Assembly (NCBI GenBank): GCA_027484825.1
Contig: JAIXSE010000006.1
Location: 1 to 64,000 of the forward strand
Direction: 5' to 3'
Length of the DNA: 64,000 nucleotides
DNA from: Rubrivivax sp.
GTDB taxonomy: Bacteria > Pseudomonadota > Gammaproteobacteria > Burkholderiales > Burkholderiaceae_C
Below are positions 56,346-64,000 of the stretch, one piece after another (the stretch's first letter is position 1; every line of letters begins with the position of its first letter). The notes under the pieces were generated by a model that was given only the letters and a program-made list of their open reading frames with translations, had not been told where the DNA came from and did not search any database. The position numbers and the translations under genes were made by a program.

Positions 56346-57415
56346 CAGCGGGTCTCCTTCGGCGCGATCCAGCGCAGGCGGTAGTGGATGAGCGTGTCCG
56401 AGGCCAGCAGCGTGAACAGCAGCAGGCCCTGGAAGACGCCGGTGATGGCCTTGGGCAGCCCCAGCCGCGACTGGGCCAGTTCACCGCCGATGTAGAACAT
56501 GCTCATGAGCAGGCCGGAGCACACGATGCCCACCGGATGCACCCGCCCGACAAAGGCCACGATGATGGCGGCGAAGCCATAACCGACCGGCACATAAGGC
56601 GTGAGCTGACCCAGCGGACCGGCCGCTTCCAGACCGCCCGCCAGGCCCGCCAGTCCCCCGGACAAGGCCAGGGTGCCCCACAGCGCCGCCCGCGACGAAA
56701 AGCCGGCATATCGCGCCGCCGCCGGTGCCAGCCCGCCGACCTGCCACGAGAAGCCCGCCATCGACCGGAACATCAGCCACCACACGCCCACCACCGACAC
56801 CAGCGCGATCCACACGCCGATGTGCAGCCGGGTGCCGGGGAACAGGCGAGGCACCTGGGTGACCGGCAGGAAGGTGATGGTCTGGGGGAAGTTGTAGCCG
56901 CCGGGGTCTTTCCAGGGGCCATAGACCAGGTACTGCAGCAGCAGCTCCGCCACGTACACCAGCATCAGGCTGACCAGGATTTCATTGGCGCGGAAGCGGT
57001 CCCGCAGCAAGGCGGTCACCGCGGCCCAGGCCATGCCGCCGACCACACCGGCCAGCAGGATGAGCAGAACGATCCATCGTCCCGTCTGCGGCCCCGCCTG
57101 CATGGCCACCCAGCCCGCCGCCAGCGCGCCGGCGATGTACTGGCCCTCCGCGCCGATGTTCCAGACATTGGCCCGGAACGCCACCGCCAGGCCCAGGGCG
57201 ATCAGCACCAGCGGCGTGGCCTTGAGCCCCAGCTCGCCCCAGGCATAGGCATTGCGCACCGGCTCCCAGAAGAACATGCGCAGGCCCTGCAGCGGATCCT
57301 TGCCCAAGGCGGCAAACAGCACCACGCCGATCAGCACGGTGCACAGCAGCGCCAGCAGTGGCGACAGCAGCGACATCCAGCGCGAAGGCTGCGGACGCGG
57401 TTCAAGCCGGAGCAT
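56345..57415 (-). CDS. ABC transporter permease (BMP system, first permease)
   Basis: The 356-residue product has about nine membrane segments and I-G-A-E-G-Q-Y-I-A-G-A-L near residue 87, the permease loop that contacts the ATPase. It overlaps the ATPase gene by 14 bases and the second permease gene by one base, so the three are translated together. Confidence 0.92.
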   Translation of the reverse strand: MLRLEPRPQPSRWMSLLSPLLALLCTVLIGVVLFAALGKDPLQGLRMFFWEPVRNAYAWGELGLKATPLVLIALGLAVAFRANVWNIGAEGQYIAGALAAGWVAMQAGPQTGRWIVLLILLAGVVGGMAWAAVTALLRDRFRANEILVSLMLVYVAELLLQYLVYGPWKDPGGYNFPQTITFLPVTQVPRLFPGTRLHIGVWIALVSVVGVWWLMFRSMAGFSWQVGGLAPAAARYAGFSSRAALWGTLALSGGLAGLAGGLEAAGPLGQLTPYVPVGYGFAAIIVAFVGRVHPVGIVCSGLLMSMFYIGGELAQSRLGLPKAITGVFQGLLLFTLLASDTLIHYRLRWIAPKETR

Positions 57416-58985
57416 GGGCGCTCCCTACCTGATGGGCATCCCCAGGTCTGTGGCCCTCTGCGGCGGACGGGCCGTCTTCCCACAAGCCGCTCATCCACAA
57501 GCCGATGCGCTCCACGCTGGCCTGCGCCACCGGCAGCACCGGCGACAGGCGACCACCGGCCATCACCACGATTCGATCACTCAGCTCCAGCAATTCGTCC
57601 AGCTCCTCGCTCACAACCAACAGGGCGCAGCCCTGGTCCCGCAGGGCGACCAGCTCGGCCCGGATCTGCGCCGCCGCCCCCACATCCACGCCCCAGGTCG
57701 GCTGGGCCACCACCAGCAGCCTGGGCGCTGCCGAGATCTCACGGCCCATGATGAATTTTTGGAGATTGCCGCCGGAGAGGCTGCGGGCGGCCGCGTCCGG
57801 ACCCGCCGCCCGCACCCCGAAGCGTTCGATGATGCGGCCCGCCAGGGCGCGGGCCCGGGACGGCGACCAGTGGCCCAGGCGACCGACCGCATCGCGGCGT
57901 GTCAGCAGCGTGTTCTGCGCCAGCGACATCACCGGCACCGCGCCGCGTCCGAGTCGCTCTTCCGGCACATGATGCAGGCCCAGGGCACGGCGCTCGCGCG
58001 GTCCCAACGCCCCCAGATCGTGCTCGGTGCCATCGTCGGCCCGCCAGATCAGGGTGCCGCGTGGGGCCCGCTGATCCTCGCCGGAGAGCAGGCGCAGCAA
58101 TTCCTGCTGGCCATTGCCCGACACACCGGCCACGCCCAGGATGTCCCCGGCCTTCAGTGACAGATGCAGGTCGCGCAGTGTCACTCCATGCGGGGAATCT
58201 GGCGCCACGGTCAGACCGCGCAGCGCCAGGCGCTCCGGCGCATCGAGCCGGGCGGTGCGGGGCGGCGGGCGCTGCGGCTCGGCACCGATCATCAATCGGG
58301 ACAGGCTCGCTGCGGTCTCCTGACGCGGATCCACCTGCCCGGTCACCCGGCCGCCGCGCATCACGGTGCAGCGGTCGCACAGGCGCCGGATCTCATCGAG
58401 CTTGTGGCTGATGTAGAGCAGCGAACAGCCCTGCGACGCCAACTGGCGCAGCGTGACAAACAGCGTCTCGACCGCCTGCGGCGTCAGCACCGACGTGGGC
58501 TCGTCCAGGATCAGCAGGCGGGGACGGGTCATGAGCGCCCGCAAGATCTCCACCCGCTGCCGCTCGCCCACCGACAGCGCATGCACCGGCCGCTCCGGAT
58601 CCAGCGGCAGGCCATAGGCCGCGGACAGGTCCCGCACCCGCTGACGCACCTCGTCCAGGGAGAGGGAGCGGTCCAGGCCCAACCAGATGTTCTGCGCCGC
58701 AGTCAGCGAATCGAACAGCGAAAAATGCTGATGCACCATGCTGATGCCCAGCGCCCGCGCCTGCGCGGGATGACGCACGGTCTGCACCTGCCCGTCCCAC
58801 AGCATCTGGCCGGCATCGGCATGTACGGCGCCGACGATGATCTTCATCAGCGTGGACTTGCCGGCGCCGTTTTCCCCGAGCACGGCATGGATCTCCCCGG
58901 GCGCCACCTGCAGCGAGAGGTCGTCGTTGGCCTTGACGCCGGGATAGGACTTGCTGATGTGTCGAAGTTCCAGGCGGGGCGTCAT
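57402..58985 (-). CDS. ABC transporter ATPase, two nucleotide-binding domains
   Basis: The 527-residue product contains two ABC domains. The first has Walker A G-E-N-G-A-G-K-S-T (37-45), signature L-S-V-G-E-R-Q-R (137-144) and Walker B L-L-I-L-D-E (157-162). The second has a degenerate Walker A G-V-S-G-N-G-Q-Q-E, signature L-S-G-G-N-L-Q-K and W-G-V-D-V-G in place of the usual Walker B, as is normal for the second domain of sugar and nucleoside importers. It powers the two permeases downstream. Confidence 0.94.
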   Translation of the reverse strand: MTPRLELRHISKSYPGVKANDDLSLQVAPGEIHAVLGENGAGKSTLMKIIVGAVHADAGQMLWDGQVQTVRHPAQARALGISMVHQHFSLFDSLTAAQNIWLGLDRSLSLDEVRQRVRDLSAAYGLPLDPERPVHALSVGERQRVEILRALMTRPRLLILDEPTSVLTPQAVETLFVTLRQLASQGCSLLYISHKLDEIRRLCDRCTVMRGGRVTGQVDPRQETAASLSRLMIGAEPQRPPPRTARLDAPERLALRGLTVAPDSPHGVTLRDLHLSLKAGDILGVAGVSGNGQQELLRLLSGEDQRAPRGTLIWRADDGTEHDLGALGPRERRALGLHHVPEERLGRGAVPVMSLAQNTLLTRRDAVGRLGHWSPSRARALAGRIIERFGVRAAGPDAAARSLSGGNLQKFIMGREISAAPRLLVVAQPTWGVDVGAAAQIRAELVALRDQGCALLVVSEELDELLELSDRIVVMAGGRLSPVLPVAQASVERIGLWMSGLWEDGPSAAEGHRPGDAHQVGSAHAPA

Positions 58986-58997
58986 GGCTGATGCGGG

Positions 58998-60311
58998 TTA
59001 CGGGCTGCGGCGGTAGCGCACCCGGCCGGCCACGTAGCTGGCGACCAGGTTGCGTTCGTCGGAGAGAGTGATCCAGGCAAAGACCTTTTCATGGAGCTCG
59101 CGCGCCAGGGACTGTCGGTGCTCCGCGACCGTGCCATGGGCCCAGTCCCAGATGCAGACATCGGCCAGTGTATCCACGCCGAAATGCCCGATTTCCTCCG
59201 ACAATCCCAGGGCCTGCGAAGCCCCCAGCGTGGCCGCATGCAGTCCGCACCAGGCCGTCAGCCGCTGGCCGTTCAGGGCCTGCACCTTGTAGCCGTCGGC
59301 CAGGGTGCGCTGGGTCGACAGGGAGGTGCCGCCGCCGACGTCGCTGGCCACGCTCAGCCGCACGCCCGCGGCCTGGGCCCGGGGCCAGTCGAACATGCCG
59401 CTGCCCAGGAACAGGTTGGAGCTGGGGCAATGGGCGATCTGGGCGCCGGTGCGGGCCAGCACCGCATGGTCCTCATCGTCCAGCCAGATGCCGTGCGCCA
59501 GCACCGAGCGCGGATGCAGCAGGCCGACGCGGTCGTACACGTCCAGGTAGCTGCGGGCGTCGGGGAAGAGCCGGGCCACCCAGTCCACCTCGCTGCGGTT
59601 CTCGGCCACATGGGTCTGCATGTAGAGCGATGCGTCCTCCCGGCACAGGCGGCCGGCCATGGCCAGTTGCTCCGGCGTGCTGGTGGGGGCAAAACGGACC
59701 GTCACGGCATAGGCCAGGCGCTCGCGCCCATGGTGACGCTCGATCAGGGCGCGGCAGTCCCGCTCGGCCTCGACGACATCGTCCCGCAGGCCGTCCGGGG
59801 CATGCCGGTCCATCAGCACCTTGCCGGTGATCAGCCGCATGCCCCGTTGGGACGCGGCGGTGAACAGCGCGTCCGCCGAGACTTTGTGGACGGTCGGGTA
59901 GACGACAGCGGCGGTTGTGCCGTGGGCCAGCAAGGCATCCAGGAAACGCTCTGCGCCGGCCTGGGCGATCACCGGGTCGGCATATCGCTGCTCGGCCGGA
60001 AAGGTGTAGGTGTTGAGCCAGTCCAGCAGCTCCGTGCCGTAGGAGGCGATCACGTCCAGCTGCGGGCTGTGCACATGGGTGTCGATGAAGCCTGGCAGGA
60101 TCAGCCGCCCGCGGTGGTCTTCCCGCTGCCAGCCCTCACCCGGATCCTCAGCGGACACGCCCACCACCCGCCCGCGCTCGATCAGCAGCCAGTGGTCGGG
60201 ACGGAAGCGCACGGCGGGATCGTCCACGCGCCCCCAAGAGGGCGTGCCGGTGAAGTCGAGCAGGTCACCGCGCAGGGCAAGGCGGTCGGCGGTGGGGAGC
60301 GATGCGGTCAT
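58998..60311 (-). CDS. guaD: Guanine deaminase
   Basis: The 437-residue product is full-length. It has the amidohydrolase metal site G-F-I-D-T-H-V-H (His79, His81), Q-T-H-V-A-E-N, A-H-G-I-W and S-D-V-G-G-G, all expected for GuaD. It converts guanine to xanthine and ammonia with zinc as cofactor. It lies 12 bases from the ATPase gene and 45 bases from the LysR gene, on the same strand, and faces xdhA on the other, so xanthine made here can go to the dehydrogenase. Confidence 0.96.
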   Translation of the reverse strand: MTASLPTADRLALRGDLLDFTGTPSWGRVDDPAVRFRPDHWLLIERGRVVGVSAEDPGEGWQREDHRGRLILPGFIDTHVHSPQLDVIASYGTELLDWLNTYTFPAEQRYADPVIAQAGAERFLDALLAHGTTAAVVYPTVHKVSADALFTAASQRGMRLITGKVLMDRHAPDGLRDDVVEAERDCRALIERHHGRERLAYAVTVRFAPTSTPEQLAMAGRLCREDASLYMQTHVAENRSEVDWVARLFPDARSYLDVYDRVGLLHPRSVLAHGIWLDDEDHAVLARTGAQIAHCPSSNLFLGSGMFDWPRAQAAGVRLSVASDVGGGTSLSTQRTLADGYKVQALNGQRLTAWCGLHAATLGASQALGLSEEIGHFGVDTLADVCIWDWAHGTVAEHRQSLARELHEKVFAWITLSDERNLVASYVAGRVRYRRSP

Positions 60312-60356
60312 GGTCTCGGGAACAAACGGACAACAGGAAAAGGGGCGGGAACGCCG

Positions 60357-61325
60357 TCAGGCCGGCAAGGGCCGCTCCGGCTTCACCAGCGCCTTGGCCA
60401 CTTCCCTCACCTGCTCCCGCAACCACCGCAGCGGGGCACTGTGGTGGCTGAGGTCGTGCCAGAGCTGGTAGTAGGTCATGGGCGGAAACGCGACCGGGCA
60501 GCGCAGGATGGTCACCGGCAGTTGGTCCAGATAGCGGCGGCAGAACAGCCGCCCGGTGGTGAGCACCAGCAGGCTGCGGGCCACCATCTGCGGCAACTGG
60601 CCGAAGTGGGCGCCGCGCACCGCAATCCGGCGCTCCAGCCCCAGGGACAGCAGGTGCTGCTCGATCACCCCGGGCTGACCCGGGCTGAGCGGCATCGGCG
60701 CCAGGTGCTGGCAGTCCAGGTAGCGCTGCTGCGTCCAGGCCCGGGCGCTCATGCGGGCGGCGGGATGCTGCTGGCTGACCAGGCAGACCACCTCGTCCGT
60801 CAGCAAACGACCCATGTGCAGCTCACCCGGAGGCTCCAGCCAGTTGCCGATGACCAGGTCCACCTCGCCACGGGCAAGCGCGGCGCGGTAGTCGTAGTCG
60901 GCGGTGAGCGGATGCAGGTCCAGTTGCACGCCGGGAGCCTGGCGCTGCAGGCGCGTGACCAGCTCGGGCAGGAACAGCGGGTCCAGGTAGTCGCTGGCGG
61001 CGATCCGAAAGCGCAGCTGGGCGGTGGCGGGGTCGAAGTCGCCGCGGCGCAGCCGGGGGCCGAAGAGCTGGTCCGCTTCCCGCAGCAGCCGTTCGGCCGG
61101 CGCGACCAGCTCCAGCGCCACCGTGGTCGGCGTCATGCCGGCGCCGCTGCGCACCAGCAGGGGGTCGCCGGTGAGCGCACGCAGGCGCCGCAGCTTCTCG
61201 CTTATCGCGGGCTGCGTGCTGCCCAGCCGCAAGGCGGCCTTGGAGACACTCCGTTCGACGATCAAGGTTTGCAGGACCCGCACCAGTTGGAGCTCGATCT
61301 TGTCGAAATCCAGCGGCGACGTCAT
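60357..61325 (-). CDS. LysR-family transcriptional regulator
   Basis: The 322-residue product has an N-terminal winged helix (about 8-70, with S-V-S-K-A-A-L-R-L-G-S-T-Q-P-A-I-S-E-K-L-R-R-L-R) and a co-inducer domain of about 230 residues. The ATG at 61325 is preferred; a GTG at 61343 would add six residues. Divergent position to xdhA and co-orientation with guaD suggest that it controls both. The inducer is likely a purine, which is inference. Confidence 0.93.
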   Translation of the reverse strand: MTSPLDFDKIELQLVRVLQTLIVERSVSKAALRLGSTQPAISEKLRRLRALTGDPLLVRSGAGMTPTTVALELVAPAERLLREADQLFGPRLRRGDFDPATAQLRFRIAASDYLDPLFLPELVTRLQRQAPGVQLDLHPLTADYDYRAALARGEVDLVIGNWLEPPGELHMGRLLTDEVVCLVSQQHPAARMSARAWTQQRYLDCQHLAPMPLSPGQPGVIEQHLLSLGLERRIAVRGAHFGQLPQMVARSLLVLTTGRLFCRRYLDQLPVTILRCPVAFPPMTYYQLWHDLSHHSAPLRWLREQVREVAKALVKPERPLPA

Positions 61326-61369
61326 ATTGATTTGCGCATACACACCATGCGGCAGATCCTATAACCATT

Positions 61370-61408
61370 CTCGCGTCGAAGGAGTACCGTTCGGTGTGTT
61401 CACGCGAG
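61370..61408. promoter_or_regulatory. Inverted repeat between lysR and xdhA
   Basis: CTCGCGT and ACGCGAG are separated by 25 bases in the 116-base divergent gap. It may be the LysR site, but it does not follow the usual T-N11-A layout. AAGGAG at 61379-61384, followed by a GTG that opens a 10-codon frame ending at 61426, might be a short leader peptide; neither is proven. Confidence 0.3.
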
Positions 61409-61441
61409 GGCCTTTCTCGGCCCTGACTGCCCGCTGCCGCC

Positions 61442-62998
61442 ATGACCGCCACCCGCCCGATCCGTTTTGTCCATCGCGGAGCCATCCGTTCGGTGTCCGG
61501 GCTGCCGCCCACCACCACGGTGCTGCAATACTTGCGCGAGCAGGCCCATCAGTGCGGCACCAAGGAGGGCTGCGCCGAAGGCGATTGCGGCGCCTGCACC
61601 GTGGTGGTGGGGGAACTGTCCGCCGATGGGCAGGCGGTGGCGCTGCGCAATGTGAATGCCTGCATCCAGTTCCTGCCCATGCTGGACGGCAAGGCGCTGA
61701 TGACGGTGGAAGACCTGGGCAGCAGCCGGGACCTGCATCCGGTGCAGCAGGCGCTGGTGTCCTGCCATGCCTCGCAGTGCGGCTTCTGCACCCCGGGGTT
61801 TGCGATGACGCTGCAGGCCCTGTATGAGCGCCATCAGGAGGACGGCACCCGGCCCAGCCGGCAGCAGCTGGCGGATGACCTGTCCGGCAACCTGTGCCGC
61901 TGTACCGGCTATCGGCCGCTGCTGGACGCGGGCGAGCAGATGTTCGACCTGCCGGTGCGACGGATCGACCGTGCGCCGCTGGTCAAGGCCTTGCAGACCC
62001 TGGCGGCGGACGAGCCTCTGACCTATGAAAGCCCTGCGCGCGACGGCCGTGTGCAGCGGGTGCATGCGCCGCAGTCGATCGAGTCCCTGGCCGCCCTGCG
62101 GGAGGCCCTGCCGCAGGCCCGTCTGGTGGCCGGTGCCACCGACGTGGGCCTGTGGGTCAACAAGCAGCATCGCGACCTGGGCGATGTCATTCTGCTGGGG
62201 CGGGTGGCCGCCCTTCGTGAGATGGCCAACGCGGACGGCCTGCTGCGCATCGGCGCCGGCGTACCGCTGGAAGACGCCTGGCAGGCCTTGGTGGCCGAGG
62301 TGCCGGAACTGCGGGAGCTGTGGCTGCGCTTCGCTTCGCCCCCGGTGCGGCATGCAGGCACGCTGGGCGGCAACATCGCCAACGGGTCGCCCATCGGGGA
62401 CGGTGCGCCGGCTCTGATGGCGCTGGACGCGGTGGTGGTGCTGCGCCAGGGCGAGCGGCAGCGACGCGTACCGCTGGCATCGTTCTATCTGGATTACATG
62501 AAGAACGCATTGGCGTCCGGCGAGTTCCTGGAGGCGCTGGAGGTGCCACTGCAGCAGGGCCTGCCCCCGACCGCCACTCGCCGCCTGCGCGCCTACAAGA
62601 TCTCCAAGCGCTACGACAGCGACATCTCCGCGCTGTGCGCGGTGTTCTCCGTCACCGTGGACCAGGGCCGGATCCAGCAGGCGCGGCTGGCCTTTGGCGG
62701 CATGGCCGCGATCGTCAAACGGGCCGCAGGGGCTGAAGCCGCGCTAATCGGTCAGCCCTGGACCGAAGCCGCCATGGCCGCCGCCGCGCAGGCCCTGTCG
62801 CAAGACTTCCAGCCGCTCACCGACCTGCGGGCCAGTGCCGACTACCGGCAGCGGGTCGCCGCCAACCTGCTGCGACGCTTCTGGCTGGAAACCCGCGATG
62901 ACGCCCCGTTGGCGCCGCAATCGGTCAGTGTCTGGCGCATGGGGTCGCCAGCAGCGTCCACGCCGCTGACGCCCACGCCCTCCGGAGCACAGCCATGA
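61442..62998 (+). CDS. xdhA: Xanthine dehydrogenase small subunit (2Fe-2S and FAD domains)
   Basis: The 518-residue product has the plant-type iron-sulphur cluster Cys at 44, 49, 52 and 74 and the second cluster Cys at 113, 116, 152 and 154, followed by an FAD-binding domain (about 190-360, with G-G-N-I-A-N-G-S-P-I-G-D) and the CO-dehydrogenase flavoprotein C-terminal domain. It passes electrons from the molybdenum subunit to NAD. The stop overlaps the start of xdhB by three bases. It lies in the cytoplasm. Confidence 0.96.
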   Translation: MTATRPIRFVHRGAIRSVSGLPPTTTVLQYLREQAHQCGTKEGCAEGDCGACTVVVGELSADGQAVALRNVNACIQFLPMLDGKALMTVEDLGSSRDLHPVQQALVSCHASQCGFCTPGFAMTLQALYERHQEDGTRPSRQQLADDLSGNLCRCTGYRPLLDAGEQMFDLPVRRIDRAPLVKALQTLAADEPLTYESPARDGRVQRVHAPQSIESLAALREALPQARLVAGATDVGLWVNKQHRDLGDVILLGRVAALREMANADGLLRIGAGVPLEDAWQALVAEVPELRELWLRFASPPVRHAGTLGGNIANGSPIGDGAPALMALDAVVVLRQGERQRRVPLASFYLDYMKNALASGEFLEALEVPLQQGLPPTATRRLRAYKISKRYDSDISALCAVFSVTVDQGRIQQARLAFGGMAAIVKRAAGAEAALIGQPWTEAAMAAAAQALSQDFQPLTDLRASADYRQRVAANLLRRFWLETRDDAPLAPQSVSVWRMGSPAASTPLTPTPSGAQP

Positions 62999-64000
62999 AC
63001 AAGCCGCTGGACCTCCCCGTGCCCACCCTGGACCCGCAGCCCCAGGTGGGGGTGAGCCGCGCCCATGAGTCGGCCACTCTGCATGTGAGCGGCGAGGCCG
63101 TCTACACCGACGATATCGCCGAAGTGCGCGGCACCCTGCATGCGGCGCTGGGCCTGTCCCCGCTGGCGCATGGGCGGCTGCTGTCCATCGACGTCGAGCA
63201 ACTGCGACGCCAGCCCGGTGTGGTGGATGTGATCACCGCCGCCGACCTGCCGGGCGAGAACAACTGCGGGCCGCTGCTGCATGACGACCCGCTGCTGGCC
63301 GACGGTGAGTTGCGTTATCTCGGCCAGCCGGTGTTTGCCGTGATCGCCACCGACCGCGAACTGGCGCGCCGCGCCGCGGCCCTGGCCCGCACGGTCATCC
63401 AGGCCGAGCCGCTGCCGCCGGTGCTCACCGCCCGTGAAGCCCATGCGCTGGGCCAATACGTGGTGCCGCCGATGCATCTGGCGCGCGGCGATGCGGCCGC
63501 CGCGCTCGCACAGGCCCCGCACCGGCTGGAGGGGGAATGGTCGGTCGGTGGGCAGGAGCAGTTTTATCTGGAAGGGCAGATCAGCTATGCCCTGCCCCAG
63601 GAAGATCAGGGCGTGCTGGTGCATTGCTCCACCCAGCATCCGTCCGAGATGCAGTTGCTGGTGGCGCATGCCCTGGGTGGGCTGGCCCATCAGGTGACGG
63701 TGCAGTGCCGACGCATGGGCGGCGGGTTTGGGGGCAAGGAATCACAGTCCGCGCTGTTTGCCTGCATCGCCGCGGTGGCGGCGGCCCGCCTCCGTGTCCC
63801 GGTCAAGCTGCGGGTGGACCGCGACGATGACTTCCTGGTGACCGGCCGTCGTCATGGCTTCGATTACCGCTGGAGCGTCGGTTTCGACGACCAGGGCCAT
63901 CTGCTGGCGGCGGACATCGACCTGATCTCCCATTGCGGCCACAGTGCCGACCTGTCGGCGCCGGTCATGACCCGCGCGCTGTGCCACTTCGACAATGCCT
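62995..64000 (+). CDS. xdhB: Xanthine dehydrogenase large subunit, cut by window end
   Basis: The ATG at 62995 overlaps the xdhA stop, and the frame stays open to the end of the window (335 codons). It begins with the aldehyde oxidase/xanthine dehydrogenase a/b hammerhead domain (about 20-130) and continues into the molybdopterin-binding domain with V-G-G-Q-E-Q-F-Y-L-E-G-Q and G-G-G-F-G-G-K-E. The full gene is normally about twice this length. It hydroxylates xanthine to urate using a molybdenum cofactor. Confidence 0.95.
   Translation, partial: MNKPLDLPVPTLDPQPQVGVSRAHESATLHVSGEAVYTDDIAEVRGTLHAALGLSPLAHGRLLSIDVEQLRRQPGVVDVITAADLPGENNCGPLLHDDPLLADGELRYLGQPVFAVIATDRELARRAAALARTVIQAEPLPPVLTAREAHALGQYVVPPMHLARGDAAAALAQAPHRLEGEWSVGGQEQFYLEGQISYALPQEDQGVLVHCSTQHPSEMQLLVAHALGGLAHQVTVQCRRMGGGFGGKESQSALFACIAAVAAARLRVPVKLRVDRDDDFLVTGRRHGFDYRWSVGFDDQGHLLAADIDLISHCGHSADLSAPVMTRALCHFDNA

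Overview
The window is GC-rich (about two thirds G+C by eye) and gene-dense, with signs of a Burkholderiales genome, most likely the Roseateles/Mitsuaria/Rubrivivax group. These signs include a split xanthine dehydrogenase beside guanine deaminase and a BMP-type ABC transporter, two TonB receptors, a LOTUS-domain protein and an LRR-kinase fusion. That placement is an inference from gene content. I see no rRNA, tRNA, insertion sequence, prophage or CRISPR array.

Layout. (1) 1-4100: short plus-strand genes of accessory character: an immunity-like protein with a 10-G tract near its start, an orphan OST-HTH/LOTUS protein, an LRR-protein kinase and several unknowns. (2) 4110-7753: an MFS exporter divergent from an SgrR-like regulator, then an LprI-like secreted protein. 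(3) 24100 down to 8349, minus strand: an OmpR-type response regulator, MoxR ATPase, a membrane protein, DUF58, BatA-like and vWA proteins, an 1884-residue TPR protein and a sensor histidine kinase. Most junctions overlap by 4 bases or are separated by short gaps, so this looks like one operon (or two) with the two halves of a two-component system at its ends. (4) 35389 down to 24203, minus strand: a secreted S9 peptidase, an SbmA/YddA-like ABC exporter or importer overlapping an M16C peptidase, a double retropepsin-like protease and a TonB receptor. Read together these could form a peptide uptake and degradation route. (5) 35500-50230: housekeeping and unknown genes, including GNAT, YjdM, a SnoaL-like protein, a protein with a Cys/Gly-rich tail, oleate hydratase, a chemotaxis receptor, a HAD phosphatase and an acyltransferase. 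(6) 50231-53872: a candidate small RNA with an intrinsic terminator, a second TonB receptor, and a membrane-anchored cold-shock-domain protein followed by a structured RNA and terminator on the minus strand. (7) 54040-64000: purine catabolism. A LysR gene, guaD and a BMP/permease/permease/ATPase transporter run on the minus strand, divergent from xdhA-xdhB (xdhB is cut by the window end).

How they work together. In region 7, purines imported by the ABC system can be deaminated by GuaD to xanthine and oxidised by XdhAB to urate, with the LysR protein as probable regulator. In region 3 the MoxR/DUF58/vWA set is the kind that acts as a chaperone or envelope-stress complex, and the TPR protein and sensor kinase suggest a periplasmic sensing arm. 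The strongest candidates for something undescribed are the operon bracketed by a split two-component system (region 3) and the TonB/protease/ABC peptide cluster (region 4).
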